Of a stretch of 64,000 bases of DNA, positions 34,050-43,528 are shown one piece after another. Within the stretch, counting starts at the first letter, position 1, and each line of letters starts with the position of its first letter. Below the pieces are notes generated by a model. The model had not been told where the DNA came from. It made no database searches and was given only the letters and a program-made list of their open reading frames with translations. Source of the stretch: Buttiauxella gaviniae ATCC 51604 (GTDB lineage: Bacteria > Pseudomonadota > Gammaproteobacteria > Enterobacterales > Enterobacteriaceae); NCBI RefSeq assembly GCF_001654835.1, contig NZ_LXEP01000004.1, positions 62,001 to 126,000 of the forward strand, read 5' to 3'. The position numbers and the translations under genes are program-made.

Positions 34050-34093
34050 TTTACTCTCCATGTAGCCCCCGCGGTCTTGCGGGGGCGCAAAAC

Positions 34094-35299
34094 TTACCAA
34101 TAAAGACTCCACACTTGTCGCACACGTATAAGTGCTTCAAGGTAGAAATAGTCACCCCAACTACAACATTCATCGACACCTTTGCCGCTTGCCATGTGAT
34201 ACACAGAATGTTTCAGCAAGCCCTCACATGGCTCATCGTCCCGCGCCAGATAGTTATCAGTGAGTGACTGTATAATACGCAGCGCCATTTCTTCATAATG
34301 GGCACGATGTTCATCCAGCACGGGCAATGTTTTCACCAGTTCCAACAAACCACAGGCAGTGATTGCCGCAGCTGAACTATCACGCACCGCATCCGTTCCG
34401 AGCAATGCTAAATCCCAGTGGCAAACATCATCTTCCGGCAAGCGGTTGATGAAGTAATGCGCCAGGCTACGGGTGAGGTCCACCATGCTTTTATCACCGG
34501 TATACAAATAAGTGAGCAAGAAACCGTAAATCCCCCACGCTTGCCCGCGCGACCAGCATGAGGTGTCGCTATACCCCTGATGTGTATTACCAAATCGCGG
34601 CTCACCGGTTATCACATCCATATAATAAGTATGGAAAGTTGAAGCGTCCGGGCGAACGATATATTTCGCGGCCTGCTGCGCATGTGCGGTAGCAGCCTGC
34701 GCGTAACGCGGATCTCCAGTTTGCTGGCTTGCCCAATAAAGCAGCGGAAGGTTCATATTACAGTCAATAATCATCCGCCCCTGTTGTTCTGGATCATTCA
34801 AATCTCCCCAGGCCTGGATGATTTTCGCCACCGGGTTATAGCGCTCCATCAGAATATCAGCCGCTTGCAGCGCGATTTGACGGGCTGTTTCATTGCCAGT
34901 TAAACGCCAGGCATTCACACACGACAACGAATACAGAAAGCCCAGATCATGAGTGGCTGTTTCGATACGCTTGTCTAAGCGCTCCGCAAAAGATGGCAAA
35001 TAACGCTCTGCCGCCTGGCGATATTTGTCATCTCCAGTCATCTCCCACGCAAGCCACAGTTGGCCTGGCCAGAAGCTAGTCGTCCACTCGACGTTGTCGG
35101 TCGGCTGCCATTTACCCCCTTCACAAGCTTCGTTAGGGAATTTGTTCCCGACGATGGCAATAGTTTTATCCAGCTTTTTTGTCACGCTATTAAGCGCATT
35201 ATCAAGCTTACGTTTTAGGGCCAGACGGTCTACCTGATGCAATTCAATAGGGCGCAGTGGCTCGGTCACCACATTTTCAGTGACTAAATTACAGGTCAT
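34094..35299 (-). CDS. Unsaturated glucuronyl hydrolase, GH88
   Basis: A cytosolic protein of 401 residues with an (alpha/alpha)6 barrel pattern. GH88 enzymes hydrate and release the 4,5-unsaturated uronic acid at the non-reducing end of lyase products. The two key aspartates are visible: Asp118 in THDLGFLY and Asp179 in MIIDCNMNLPLLYWA. Their spacing of 61 residues equals Asp88-Asp149 of the Bacillus GL1 enzyme. WSRGQAWGIYGF and CHWD are further family signatures. AAAGGAAA precedes the ATG. It sits 14 bases after the symporter gene. The natural oligosaccharide (glycosaminoglycan-, gellan- or glucuronan-derived) is unknown. Confidence 0.88.
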   Translation of the reverse strand: MTCNLVTENVVTEPLRPIELHQVDRLALKRKLDNALNSVTKKLDKTIAIVGNKFPNEACEGGKWQPTDNVEWTTSFWPGQLWLAWEMTGDDKYRQAAERYLPSFAERLDKRIETATHDLGFLYSLSCVNAWRLTGNETARQIALQAADILMERYNPVAKIIQAWGDLNDPEQQGRMIIDCNMNLPLLYWASQQTGDPRYAQAATAHAQQAAKYIVRPDASTFHTYYMDVITGEPRFGNTHQGYSDTSCWSRGQAWGIYGFLLTYLYTGDKSMVDLTRSLAHYFINRLPEDDVCHWDLALLGTDAVRDSSAAAITACGLLELVKTLPVLDEHRAHYEEMALRIIQSLTDNYLARDDEPCEGLLKHSVYHMASGKGVDECCSWGDYFYLEALIRVRQVWSLYW

Positions 35300-35313
35300 A
35301 ACGTTTCCTTTAA

Positions 35314-36594
35314 TTAATTTTTTGCCGGCTCAACCGGAGCGGTGTCTAAAGCGGATAAGAACGTATTGGATTCATCGCGTTTTGACTGGCAGCGCGAGAG
35401 AGTGAAAGCAGAGATCAGAGTGAATATCAGTGCGCAACATCCCATCATTAAGTAGGTGTGCTCGAAGCCGATTTTGTCGTACAGGTAACCCGCAGGCGGT
35501 GCCACCACAACTGAGCCGACATAAATCATCGCCTGATAACCCAGTAAATACATGGTGGCATTGATTTTCTTATGGAAATGCTCGGCGATATATTTGAACA
35601 CCGAGATTAGCAACAGGGCAATTTCAACACCGTAGAACGGCTTGATGATTGAAATCACCAGCGGGTCGGAGGTCAGCCCCGAAGCAATCAAGCGTAACCC
35701 CACTACGCAGCCGCACAACAACAACCCTTTTTTTGCACCGTAGTGATTCACCAGCAGCGGGATGAACATCATCATCACGAACTCCATGCCGGACTGTACT
35801 GTGCTGAGGTAGCCGTACCATGCGTTGCCCTGCTCTTTGGTATCGAAGAAAGAGACGAAGTAGCGTGGGAATTGCTGTTCAGCAACAAACATCATCCACG
35901 CGACACCTGCCACATACAGGCTGAACATCCAGAATTTGCGGTTTTTCAGTAGCATCAGAACATCAGCGAAAACGATTTTATTCGCTGAAATCACATTGTT
36001 ATTACGCAGTTGTTCATCACCAATTTTCAGGCTAATCAGCACCAACAGCATTAATACGGAGGTGGTACTACTGACGATGAAGTTTGCCAGCGGCGTGTAG
36101 TTGAAAAGCAGACCTGAAACTGATGCCGCCATTGCCCAACCAAGCGATCCCCACATGCGAATGCGCCCAAACTCCAGACCATACAATCTGCTAAAGCGGT
36201 CGGCATAAGATTCAGAAGCCGCAACACCTGCGTACCAGCCGAGGCTCAGGTAAAAAGCACCGATCACAATGCCAAGGGTGGTATGCGTCAGCAGCAACGG
36301 TTGATAAACCGTGACAAAGAACGGCGCCATCAGTGCCGAAATCGCGCAGACAAAATAGAGCAGCCACTTGCTCATACCAATTTTGTCCATGATGTAGCCA
36401 TAGACCGGTTTCATGACTACCGCAAAGACGCCATTGATAGCAAAAACACTGCCAATGGTGATGCTGTCCAGCCCCACTTTCTGGCTCAACCACAGAGCAT
36501 ATAACCCGAAGCTTGAGGACCAGGTGAAAAAGTAGAGAAAGATAAAACTGCTCATTTTAATCTGTGCGGTACGCGTTGGTGTCGAGATGTTCAT
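35314..36594 (-). CDS. LacY-type oligosaccharide:proton symporter (MFS, OHS family)
   Basis: An inner-membrane protein of 426 residues with 12 predicted helices. The N-terminal FIFLYFFTWSSSFGLYALWL, NGVFAVVMKPVYGYIMDKIG and the helix with GRIRMWGSLGWAMAAS are hallmarks of the oligosaccharide:H+ symporters LacY, RafB and CscB. LacY relatives usually take neutral di- or trisaccharides; pairing with GH88 suggests an unsaturated uronate oligosaccharide here. ATG overlaps the DUF2264 stop by 4 bases, so they are coupled. A longer reading with 28 additional residues would lie inside the upstream gene and lacks support. Confidence 0.85.
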   Translation of the reverse strand: MNISTPTRTAQIKMSSFIFLYFFTWSSSFGLYALWLSQKVGLDSITIGSVFAINGVFAVVMKPVYGYIMDKIGMSKWLLYFVCAISALMAPFFVTVYQPLLLTHTTLGIVIGAFYLSLGWYAGVAASESYADRFSRLYGLEFGRIRMWGSLGWAMAASVSGLLFNYTPLANFIVSSTTSVLMLLVLISLKIGDEQLRNNNVISANKIVFADVLMLLKNRKFWMFSLYVAGVAWMMFVAEQQFPRYFVSFFDTKEQGNAWYGYLSTVQSGMEFVMMMFIPLLVNHYGAKKGLLLCGCVVGLRLIASGLTSDPLVISIIKPFYGVEIALLLISVFKYIAEHFHKKINATMYLLGYQAMIYVGSVVVAPPAGYLYDKIGFEHTYLMMGCCALIFTLISAFTLSRCQSKRDESNTFLSALDTAPVEPAKN

Positions 36595-38423
36595 GGGTGT
36601 TTCTCCAGAATAAGGAGTTTGCTTTGATTGCCCATCACCAGGCGTACAACACCCTCGCTGATAATGGCTTGCGGGCAAGATTGCGCATCAAAATCGTCGG
36701 TATCCCCTGCCCAGGTGGCACTGATTAACAGATGTGTGCCGATACTCAGTTCACCTTGCAGCAACGGCACTGCTGCCCGCTCGGCAAAGAGTAGATTGCT
36801 GTTTGGTGGTGTCAGAACTAACTGTGCACTGCGTGATTTCGGGCTTAAACAATAAATGGCGCTGGTATCAGTTTTGGTTGTAAGCAAACAACTCCCCTGC
36901 GTCATGTGTGCTTGTGGAAGCGGACGATTTGGCAGGCTGAACCCTCCTTCCGCACAATCGAGTTCACGCGCCGTTTTGAGGTGATGAACCCGTACTTGCC
37001 AGTCGCCCAACGGCAGTAACCAGGTATCGATATTCACGTCGTGCCACGGCAGCCAACGGCTGAAAATCATTCCGTCTGCGGTACTGATTTGCTGGCATTC
37101 ACGGCGTCCACGCCAATAGTTATCTTTCTCGGATAACAGCAACATCGAGTCAGGTGCCGCATGATTCAGCGCGTAGCGACCACGCTCAATGGTGAATCCA
37201 TAACGAGTTGAATAGGCAAATTTGCAGTATTTAGCTTCGGTATTCACGAAGTTATTTAGCTCAAGCTGCCCGGATGTCAGCATCCATAAATGGTGCTTTT
37301 GATGAACCAGAATTTGCGACGCATGGGGAATGCTATGAGGCGTTTCACGCTCAGGTAACGGCATTTCCTCTGCTTGCCAGAAGGCATTTTGTTCGCTCAA
37401 CGCCAGCACCAGCATGGTTTTCAGACCCCAGTAAGGGGAACCCGGCGCGTTGTAATCTTCCGCCATTATTAGGTTGGGATAGCTGTAGCCAACACTCAGC
37501 ACACCGTCACGATCAAACAATGGCTGTTGCAACCACCAACGCAAATGACGCAACACAATTCCTTTCACTACTCCAGGTTCGTAGACTTCCAGACCTGCAA
37601 ATGCAGCAGCACTCCAGAATGCGGCCTGCGCAAAGCGATAAGTCAGGCTGCGACCAAAAGGAATAGCTGCACCATCGTCGGCAAAAAAATGGATGAAATC
37701 TGCGGCAAAGAGTGTTGCGCGCTGGCGTAGTTTTTTGCAGCGCTGCGGGTCAACATCGGCCATTAATTTGGAATAGATGAGACTATAGAAATGGAAGCCC
37801 ATCGAAATATAGTAATCACGTGGTCGGCCTGGGCCATCGGAATACCAACCGTCACCGAGGTAATAATGCTCCATGGCGTCGAAATGCTTTTCCAACGTAT
37901 CGGCATTGTTCAACATCCCGCAGTGGTGGAAACCGACCTGCACCAGAATTGGGAAGAAATGCCAGTTGTTGTCAGGTATATCCAGAGTTTCACTCTGTTT
38001 CAGCCATTGCCAGAGGTTGTGTTTCTCCTGTTCATTAAAGTGCGCCAACAGCGGTTTATGGGCGACTGCCAGTAAGAGTCCATATGCTGCCATTTCGACA
38101 ATCCGTTGATCGTATGCCGCGGCTTCTCCCCAATACTCGGCATGTTTAGGGTCTGTGCCATTTTTAATGGCCTGAATATAAAAAGAGAACTCTTCAGGCT
38201 CGTACCCACCCGCCAACAGTGGCGTTACACCCCACAGTAAACGAGAGAAAGTTTCCATATTGGCTACTTGCTGGCCGTAATGGGCGGTGAAATTAGCAAG
38301 GTCTACGCCACTGGCCTCTTTTTTAAAGAATGGCGAAACGGCATTTAATAATTCATTCACCAGTTTATGAAGATCTCCCCGACTTTTAAGGGGGTTATTC
38401 AGGGTAATGTTTTCAGGTTGCAC
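36591..38423 (-). CDS. DUF2264 family protein, putative carbohydrate-active enzyme
   Basis: A cytosolic protein of 610 residues without signal peptide. The first 400 residues resemble DUF2264 proteins, with Trp- and Tyr-rich helices suggesting an (alpha/alpha) barrel (NNWHFFPILVQVGFH, YYLGDGWYSDGPGRPRDYY, CKFAYSTRYGF); a beta-rich C-terminal part follows. DUF2264 genes accompany GH88/GH105 hydrolases and lyases in polysaccharide loci, but no activity is firmly known to me. First gene of the operon, with GTG start and GGGAGG upstream, divergent from the AraC-type regulator. Acid residues in DGWYSDGPGRPRDYY are candidates for a catalytic site. Confidence 0.75.
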   Translation of the reverse strand: MQPENITLNNPLKSRGDLHKLVNELLNAVSPFFKKEASGVDLANFTAHYGQQVANMETFSRLLWGVTPLLAGGYEPEEFSFYIQAIKNGTDPKHAEYWGEAAAYDQRIVEMAAYGLLLAVAHKPLLAHFNEQEKHNLWQWLKQSETLDIPDNNWHFFPILVQVGFHHCGMLNNADTLEKHFDAMEHYYLGDGWYSDGPGRPRDYYISMGFHFYSLIYSKLMADVDPQRCKKLRQRATLFAADFIHFFADDGAAIPFGRSLTYRFAQAAFWSAAAFAGLEVYEPGVVKGIVLRHLRWWLQQPLFDRDGVLSVGYSYPNLIMAEDYNAPGSPYWGLKTMLVLALSEQNAFWQAEEMPLPERETPHSIPHASQILVHQKHHLWMLTSGQLELNNFVNTEAKYCKFAYSTRYGFTIERGRYALNHAAPDSMLLLSEKDNYWRGRRECQQISTADGMIFSRWLPWHDVNIDTWLLPLGDWQVRVHHLKTARELDCAEGGFSLPNRPLPQAHMTQGSCLLTTKTDTSAIYCLSPKSRSAQLVLTPPNSNLLFAERAAVPLLQGELSIGTHLLISATWAGDTDDFDAQSCPQAIISEGVVRLVMGNQSKLLILEKHP

Positions 38424-38534
38424 AATGTCCTCCCGCCAGACACGAGAATATTATAAGTTGTTGTTATTAATATTCGTCTTCGCACTGCTTATGTGCGTTG
38501 AGGCAAAGAGTAGTCGCTTTTATTCCTGGCTCAG

Positions 38535-38550
38535 AGTGAGCAGCATCACA
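38535..38550. promoter_or_regulatory. CRP-like site in the divergent regulator/DUF2264 promoter region
   Basis: AGTGA-GCAGCA-TCACA: one mismatch to the CRP core, placed between the DUF2264 operon and the regulator gene, 103 bases before the regulator ATG. Confidence 0.55.
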
Positions 38551-38652
38551 AAAATAAACCGTTATTTCATTTTCACTGGATTTTTCAATTTGCGAGGGTA
38601 ATAAATTACAAATCATGGCGTAAAAATTTAAATTTGTTGTCCTGGAGGGGAA

Positions 38653-39504
38653 ATGAGTGAACCACAATTGATGGAGAGAATTACACTCGACAGCCAGGTT
38701 ATCTCATTTCACCGCCTGCGAGCGTCCAGCGCCAGGTATTATCACTGGCACCAATGCGTTGAGTTTCTCTATATTTCAAAGGGCTACGGAATCGTTGTGG
38801 TGGACAACCAGCATTACACCGCAAGGCCCGGGCGACTTTTTATCTTCCCACCTTTTCGGCTACACAAGGTTCATGTCGATGCCGATGACAAAAACCAGTA
38901 TCACCGCACAACCATGCACATTGAGCACTCTTCTGTTATCAGTACCTTGTATGGCTTTCCACGCCAGCAGGCTCAATTTTCTGCCCTCGCCGCAAGCAAC
39001 GTTCCGGCACAAATTTACGATTTAAGTGAGCAGGCCGATTATATGGAAGTGATTCTCGAGCAGTTCGACAAACTCGACCCCACGGAGCACTCCACCGCCA
39101 GCGACGTTGCGTTTATGGTGATGCAAATTATGGCCTTCCTGCCCGCTCAACCGCAGCTATTTATCCCGCAGCAACAGACTGTTGCATCACGCATCATGCA
39201 GTGGGTTGAGAGTAACTATAGTGAGAAGTTTTCACTGGATGAGCTGGCGCAATCCATTGGCTTATCACGCAGCTATACCTCGCGGATTTTTCGTCAACAA
39301 ACCGGCGGCAGTATTCATGAGTATTTGCTAACGAGACGCATAAAGAAAAGTTGTGATCTATTGCGCACCTCACCATTAAGCATCGAAGCTATCGCCCAGG
39401 AGGTAGGGTTCATAGAAGTGACCTACTTCATCACCTGTTTTAAAAAAATGATGGCCCAGACACCATTGCAGTATCGTAAACGGTCACGAGCTCATTCAAT
39501 TTAA
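38653..39504 (+). CDS. AraC-family transcriptional regulator of the uronide operon
   Basis: A protein of 283 residues: an N-terminal cupin-like sensor (HWHQCVEFLYISKGYG, then RPGRLFIFPPFRLHKV, about residues 30-75) and a C-terminal double helix-turn-helix of AraC/XylS type (about 185-280, FSLDELAQSIGLSRSYTSRIFRQ and LSIEAIAQEVGFIEVTYFITCFKK). This is the architecture of sugar-responsive activators. CTGGAGGGG precedes the ATG. It is divergent from the DUF2264-MFS-GH88-DJ-1 operon and probably controls it, and perhaps the nearby ABC and lyase operons as well. Confidence 0.85.
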   Translation: MSEPQLMERITLDSQVISFHRLRASSARYYHWHQCVEFLYISKGYGIVVVDNQHYTARPGRLFIFPPFRLHKVHVDADDKNQYHRTTMHIEHSSVISTLYGFPRQQAQFSALAASNVPAQIYDLSEQADYMEVILEQFDKLDPTEHSTASDVAFMVMQIMAFLPAQPQLFIPQQQTVASRIMQWVESNYSEKFSLDELAQSIGLSRSYTSRIFRQQTGGSIHEYLLTRRIKKSCDLLRTSPLSIEAIAQEVGFIEVTYFITCFKKMMAQTPLQYRKRSRAHSI

Positions 39505-39855
39505 GGGCTCAAATATGATCTGACACAATAAACCACCTCATAGCAGGTTAATTATTCAGTGATGAATCACAGTTTTGGTCATTTCACTTAAATTATTTAA
39601 TATAGATAAACCAGGAGATAATTATTTAATTAGTCTTTTTTAATATTTCCTGTTGAATAAATTTGTAAATAAGAATGAAACACCAGAATCAACTGTTTTA
39701 TTGATAACCCTAAAGAGGTACTATTTTTTACAACGCAGTCAGGACGCGGACTCACAGGACATGGATACAATCTTTTTTATCTATATACCCGTCATATTTC
39801 ATGTCATACAAAATTCTAATCCTAACCGATGTTCCGGCTAAATAAGGAAATTATC
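39505..39855. other. AT-rich gap between the regulator and ftnB
   Basis: 350 bases without a gene. TATACCCGTCATATTTCATG at 39785-39804 resembles the first 20 bases of the ERIC repeats elsewhere in the window and may be a remnant. No terminator is obvious. Confidence 0.4.
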
Positions 39856-40359
39856 ATGGCAACTTCCGGCATGGTTCAAAGTCTCAACTTACAGATAAAT
39901 CGTGATTTTTATTCCTCAAATCTGTATTTACAGTTGAGTCACTGGTGCTCAGAAAAGAGTTTAACTGGCACGGCGAATTTTTTAAGAAATCAGGCTCAAT
40001 GTAATGTTACGCAGATGATGCGTATATTTAATTTTATGAAACAAGCGGGCGGCACTCCCATTGTAGGGACGATTGAAGCGCCAGAAAGCGAATGTGACTC
40101 TTTGGAAACACTATTTGAAAAAACGGTTGAAGATTATCAGCAGCGCTGCGCCACACTGACTAAATTGACCGCTGAAGCAACAGCATTGAAAGATTATTCC
40201 ACCCTCACGTTCCTGAAAACCATGGATCAGGAACAACAAGACGAAGGCCTGTTGCTCAACACCATTCTTGATGAAGTACGCAGTGCTCATAAAGCCGGAT
40301 TGTGTATGAGCCAAACAGATGAGCATCTGACAAATTTAGTGAATCATCAACTGCACTAA
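39856..40359 (+). CDS. ftnB: Ferritin-like protein FtnB
   Basis: A four-helix-bundle ferritin-like protein of 167 residues, matching E. coli FtnB in length and C-terminus (LVNHQLH). FtnB is the ferritin paralogue that lacks a normal ferroxidase centre. Compared with FtnA, Glu17, Glu50 and His53 are Asp17, Asn50 and Gln53 here, so the first iron site is altered at three positions. ATG with AAGGAAA upstream. In E. coli it follows araF; here it is embedded between two blocks of the uronide locus. Confidence 0.92.
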   Translation: MATSGMVQSLNLQINRDFYSSNLYLQLSHWCSEKSLTGTANFLRNQAQCNVTQMMRIFNFMKQAGGTPIVGTIEAPESECDSLETLFEKTVEDYQQRCATLTKLTAEATALKDYSTLTFLKTMDQEQQDEGLLLNTILDEVRSAHKAGLCMSQTDEHLTNLVNHQLH

Positions 40360-40370
40360 GTCTCATTATG

Positions 40371-40397
40371 TCGGGTAATACAACGTTTATTACCCGA
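40371..40397. terminator. Stem-loop between ftnB and the lyase gene
   Basis: TCGGGTAAT, 9-base loop, ATTACCCGA: a perfect 9-bp stem between the convergent ftnB and lyase genes. A-run follows rather than a T-run on the plus strand, so its strength as terminator is uncertain. Confidence 0.5.
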
Positions 40398-40432
40398 GCG
40401 AAAAAAATGTTGTTCCCGTTAATCCGCCTTAG

Positions 40433-41569
40433 TCATGCACACCACATCAACTGTTCACGTAAACTGAGTGTATCTTCCGGGAAATTAGCCAGCACGACTT
40501 TATAGCACGCCATCTCCTTTGGATATCCCCTCATGGATTGCAGTAACAGGCGCAACGCGCTGTCCCAGACGATACCCTGCAAATCACTGTAAGGCCACAA
40601 ATCGGGGTCTGCGATAAATGGCATCAGATAATCGATACCAAGCTTCACGCTCCTGCCATCTTGTACGGCATTCCAGCGGTCAAATTCGACGTGTTCCGCA
40701 TAACGATTAAGCAACAGATGGGCTTCGAGGTTAAATAAGGAGTAATGGAATGGCACCGGACGTTCCAGCTCCATCGTCTGTTTACCTTCCTGATCGATTT
40801 GCGCCGCCATTCGTTGGGTAATGCCCTGTTGAATAATGCGTGCCACCAGCCCTTTGTCACCATAAAACAGTGCATTAGCGACACGTTGCGCGTCATACCA
40901 GGTGCCGTGGTTGTTATGCCACACGTATTCAGAATGACCCACGTCGCTGTAAAACATCCAGTGGTTGAAGTCCCTGAACCATTGGTGCAAACCAATAATG
41001 TCATCGGTATCCAGTACACCCGCAGGGCTAATTAAACCAATAGTATCAATCACCATCCATAAAAGGCGTGTATCGATTAGCCCAGTACCGCGCCCGGAAA
41101 CAATACCGGGGATCGCCTGGCCATAGTTCAGATGCGGGTTCATACGCGTTTGTTCGTCAAGGAACCAGCACTTGATTTGCTCTGCTGCGGCCTGGGCATA
41201 TTTCCGATGGCTGGTAAAATACCAAGCCAGCCCAAGCGTCAAACAGCGTTCGCACATGCGGATGATACGCGTGGTGTCCGTGTCATTATTCTGGCATTGC
41301 GGATTAGTATGTCCGTCACGGCGAATATATGGCAGGCCATTTGGCCTGCGCGGATTTGGCCACCAATACGTCCCCAGACTGTAATAATCATGAGGATCAC
41401 CGCTTACCGGGCGTAATTTCTTATGCACCACACTTTCCGGTGGCTGCCCACGAAGCTTATCCGCTTCGCTAACCAGACGACCCAACGCCAGCTGCAAAGG
41501 AGAAAAAGGCTGCTGTAGGCCACGGCGGGCATTCTCAAGACACGTCTCATCCAGGGTGTACAACTTCAT
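40433..41569 (-). CDS. Cytosolic alginate-lyase-family (PF05426) polysaccharide lyase
   Basis: A protein of 378 residues without signal peptide. It shares the conserved blocks of its secreted paralogue at 46437: SGDPHDYYSLGTYWWP, GLPYIRRDGHTNP, RMNPHLNYGQAIPGI, WHNNHGTWYD and ERPVPFHYSLFNLEA. These identify the alginate-lyase (alpha/alpha) toroid family that includes PL5 and PL38 lyases; His in NNHG and Tyr in HYS are likely catalytic. Because it is cytosolic and 10 bases from an ABC ATPase gene, it probably cleaves imported oligouronides. Alginate or beta-1,4-glucuronan are possible substrates by family; I cannot decide between them. AAGGAGCG precedes the ATG. Confidence 0.8.
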   Translation of the reverse strand: MKLYTLDETCLENARRGLQQPFSPLQLALGRLVSEADKLRGQPPESVVHKKLRPVSGDPHDYYSLGTYWWPNPRRPNGLPYIRRDGHTNPQCQNNDTDTTRIIRMCERCLTLGLAWYFTSHRKYAQAAAEQIKCWFLDEQTRMNPHLNYGQAIPGIVSGRGTGLIDTRLLWMVIDTIGLISPAGVLDTDDIIGLHQWFRDFNHWMFYSDVGHSEYVWHNNHGTWYDAQRVANALFYGDKGLVARIIQQGITQRMAAQIDQEGKQTMELERPVPFHYSLFNLEAHLLLNRYAEHVEFDRWNAVQDGRSVKLGIDYLMPFIADPDLWPYSDLQGIVWDSALRLLLQSMRGYPKEMACYKVVLANFPEDTLSLREQLMWCA

Positions 41570-41579
41570 CTATCGCTCC

Positions 41580-42668
41580 TTAATGGCATGCTACTCGTTG
41601 CCCGCTTTCGGCATCAAATATATGAATACCGGTCAGTTTGGGTTGTAGCCATACCGTTTCACCTTCCTGAACATTTAAGCGTTGCTTAAACACCGAGGTA
41701 AATGAACCACCTCCAGTGTTACAGAACAATTGCATATCAGAACCGGTGTTTTCGATGGCGGTAATGGTCGCTTTTAGTGCCCCATTACCCTCACCTTCTT
41801 CCACAACATTGACCTGCTCCGGGCGAATCGCATAAACCACTGTCTGTTGCGGTTTTACCTGCATACCCGGCGGCAAGCTTAGCAGGGAGCCATCGGCGAG
41901 GCGCAGCATCATTTCACCATTTTGTAGCATGACTTCACCTTTTAACTGATTGATTTCAGGAGAACCAATGAATCCTGCCACGAATAGATTTGCCGGGCGG
42001 TCATACAACTCCAGCGGGCTACCCACCTGTTCAATACGCCCTTCACGCAACACCACAATCATCTGCCCCATCGTCATGGCTTCAATTTGATCGTGAGTGA
42101 CATACACAGATGTCGTTTTCAGGCGGCGGTGCAATTCACGGATTTCCCCACGCACCTGGGTGCGGAGTTTTGCATCGAGGTTTGAGAGTGGTTCGTCGAA
42201 CAAAAACACCTGTGGATTGCGTACAATCGCACGCCCCATTGCTACACGCTGGCGCTGGCCACCCGAAAGATCTTTTGGCAAACGGTCGAGTAAGACGCCT
42301 AATCCCAGAAGATCGGCTGCGGCCTCAACCTTACGGCTGATTTCTGCTTTTGGCAGCTTCGCCATTTTTAACGCGAAGCCCATGTTTTCGCGCACGGTCA
42401 TCTGCGGATAAAGTGCGTAGCTCTGGAATACCATCGCAATATCACGCAGTTTCGGCTCAACGTCGGTCACATCTTTTTCGTTGATGGCCACCTCACCGCC
42501 CGTTATCTCCTCAAGTCCGGCAATCATGCGTAATAACGTTGATTTACCGCAGCCACTTGGGCCCACCAGCACACAAAACTCGCCGTCAGGGATAGTGAGA
42601 GAAACATCTTTAATGACATGTGCATCGCCATAAGATTTACAGACATTCTTCAGTACAACGGAACCCAT
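41580..42668 (-). CDS. CUT1-type sugar ABC transporter ATPase (UgpC/MalK/AlgS-like)
   Basis: A protein of 362 residues. ABC domain with Walker A GPSGCGKST, Q-loop FQSYALYPQMT, signature LSGGQRQR and Walker B VFLFDEPLSNLDAKLR; then a C-terminal regulatory TOBE domain (about 240-362). It energises the adjacent permeases. CUT1 systems import oligosaccharides; the neighbouring lyase suggests oligouronides, as for AlgS of alginate importers. Order on the transcript is binding protein, two permeases, ATPase, lyase, with 10-base gaps and AAGGAG sites before most genes. Confidence 0.92.
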   Translation of the reverse strand: MGSVVLKNVCKSYGDAHVIKDVSLTIPDGEFCVLVGPSGCGKSTLLRMIAGLEEITGGEVAINEKDVTDVEPKLRDIAMVFQSYALYPQMTVRENMGFALKMAKLPKAEISRKVEAAADLLGLGVLLDRLPKDLSGGQRQRVAMGRAIVRNPQVFLFDEPLSNLDAKLRTQVRGEIRELHRRLKTTSVYVTHDQIEAMTMGQMIVVLREGRIEQVGSPLELYDRPANLFVAGFIGSPEINQLKGEVMLQNGEMMLRLADGSLLSLPPGMQVKPQQTVVYAIRPEQVNVVEEGEGNGALKATITAIENTGSDMQLFCNTGGGSFTSVFKQRLNVQEGETVWLQPKLTGIHIFDAESGQRVACH

Positions 42669-42678
42669 GAGATTCTCC

Positions 42679-43518
42679 TTATCCTTTGACCGCGCCGGAC
42701 ATAATCCCGCGGTTGAAATGTTTTTGCAGACCGAGATAAACGATGATGCTTGGCAACATCGCCAGAAGCGTAATGGCTATAAATATGTTCGGAGTGATAC
42801 TTTCATCGGTACGCAAGCTGCCGAGAATCACTGGAATAGTGTTCAGGCTGTCGTGGTTGACGACAATTAGCGGCAGCAGGTACTGGTCCCAAATCATGAT
42901 GAAGCCAAACGTGACTACCGTGCCTAGAGCAGGTTTCACCAACGGCAAAATGACGTGGAAGAAGATTTGCCATTCATTCGCACCATCGATGCGTGCGGCC
43001 TCTTCTAGCTCTTTGGGAATAGCTGCCATGAATTCGCTCAGCACGAAGATGGAAAATGCCCAACCCACTACCGGCATGATCATCCCTAGATAGGTGTTAT
43101 AGAGCGACGCATCAATCAGCGGCAGCTTCCAGTTGATTATCATGTACAGTGGAATAGCGATTACTTCTTCCGGCAACATCATGGTGGAGAGGATCACAAG
43201 ACTCACCAGCGACACGCCGATGAACTTTTTACGCGCCAGGGCATAAGCAGCAAGCGCACTCACCGACACCTGCAAAATGGTGCCGACAAAAACGACAATC
43301 ATTGAGTTAAGCAGATATTGCCAAACGCCAATGTCGTTCCAGGCGAATATAAAATTCTCCAACGAAAACTCATTAGGCCATGCCAGCAACTCGCCCGGTT
43401 TGACCGGTGCCCCGCTAAATGCAGTAGCAACAATGCCCCAGAATGGCCCAACGAATACAATCAGCAACAAGCCATAAATCATCCAGCGGCCTGCGATATC
43501 CCAACGTTTACCTAACAT
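42679..43518 (-). CDS. CUT1-type sugar ABC transporter permease (MalG-like)
   Basis: An inner-membrane protein of 279 residues with six predicted helices. The EAA loop reads ELEEAARIDGANEWQIFFHVILPLVKPA, the contact site for the ATPase. The ATG ending at 43518 is preceded by AAGGAG, and the gene lies 10 bases after the partner permease. Confidence 0.92.
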   Translation of the reverse strand: MLGKRWDIAGRWMIYGLLLIVFVGPFWGIVATAFSGAPVKPGELLAWPNEFSLENFIFAWNDIGVWQYLLNSMIVVFVGTILQVSVSALAAYALARKKFIGVSLVSLVILSTMMLPEEVIAIPLYMIINWKLPLIDASLYNTYLGMIMPVVGWAFSIFVLSEFMAAIPKELEEAARIDGANEWQIFFHVILPLVKPALGTVVTFGFIMIWDQYLLPLIVVNHDSLNTIPVILGSLRTDESITPNIFIAITLLAMLPSIIVYLGLQKHFNRGIMSGAVKG

Positions 43519-43528
43519 CGGTGGCTCC

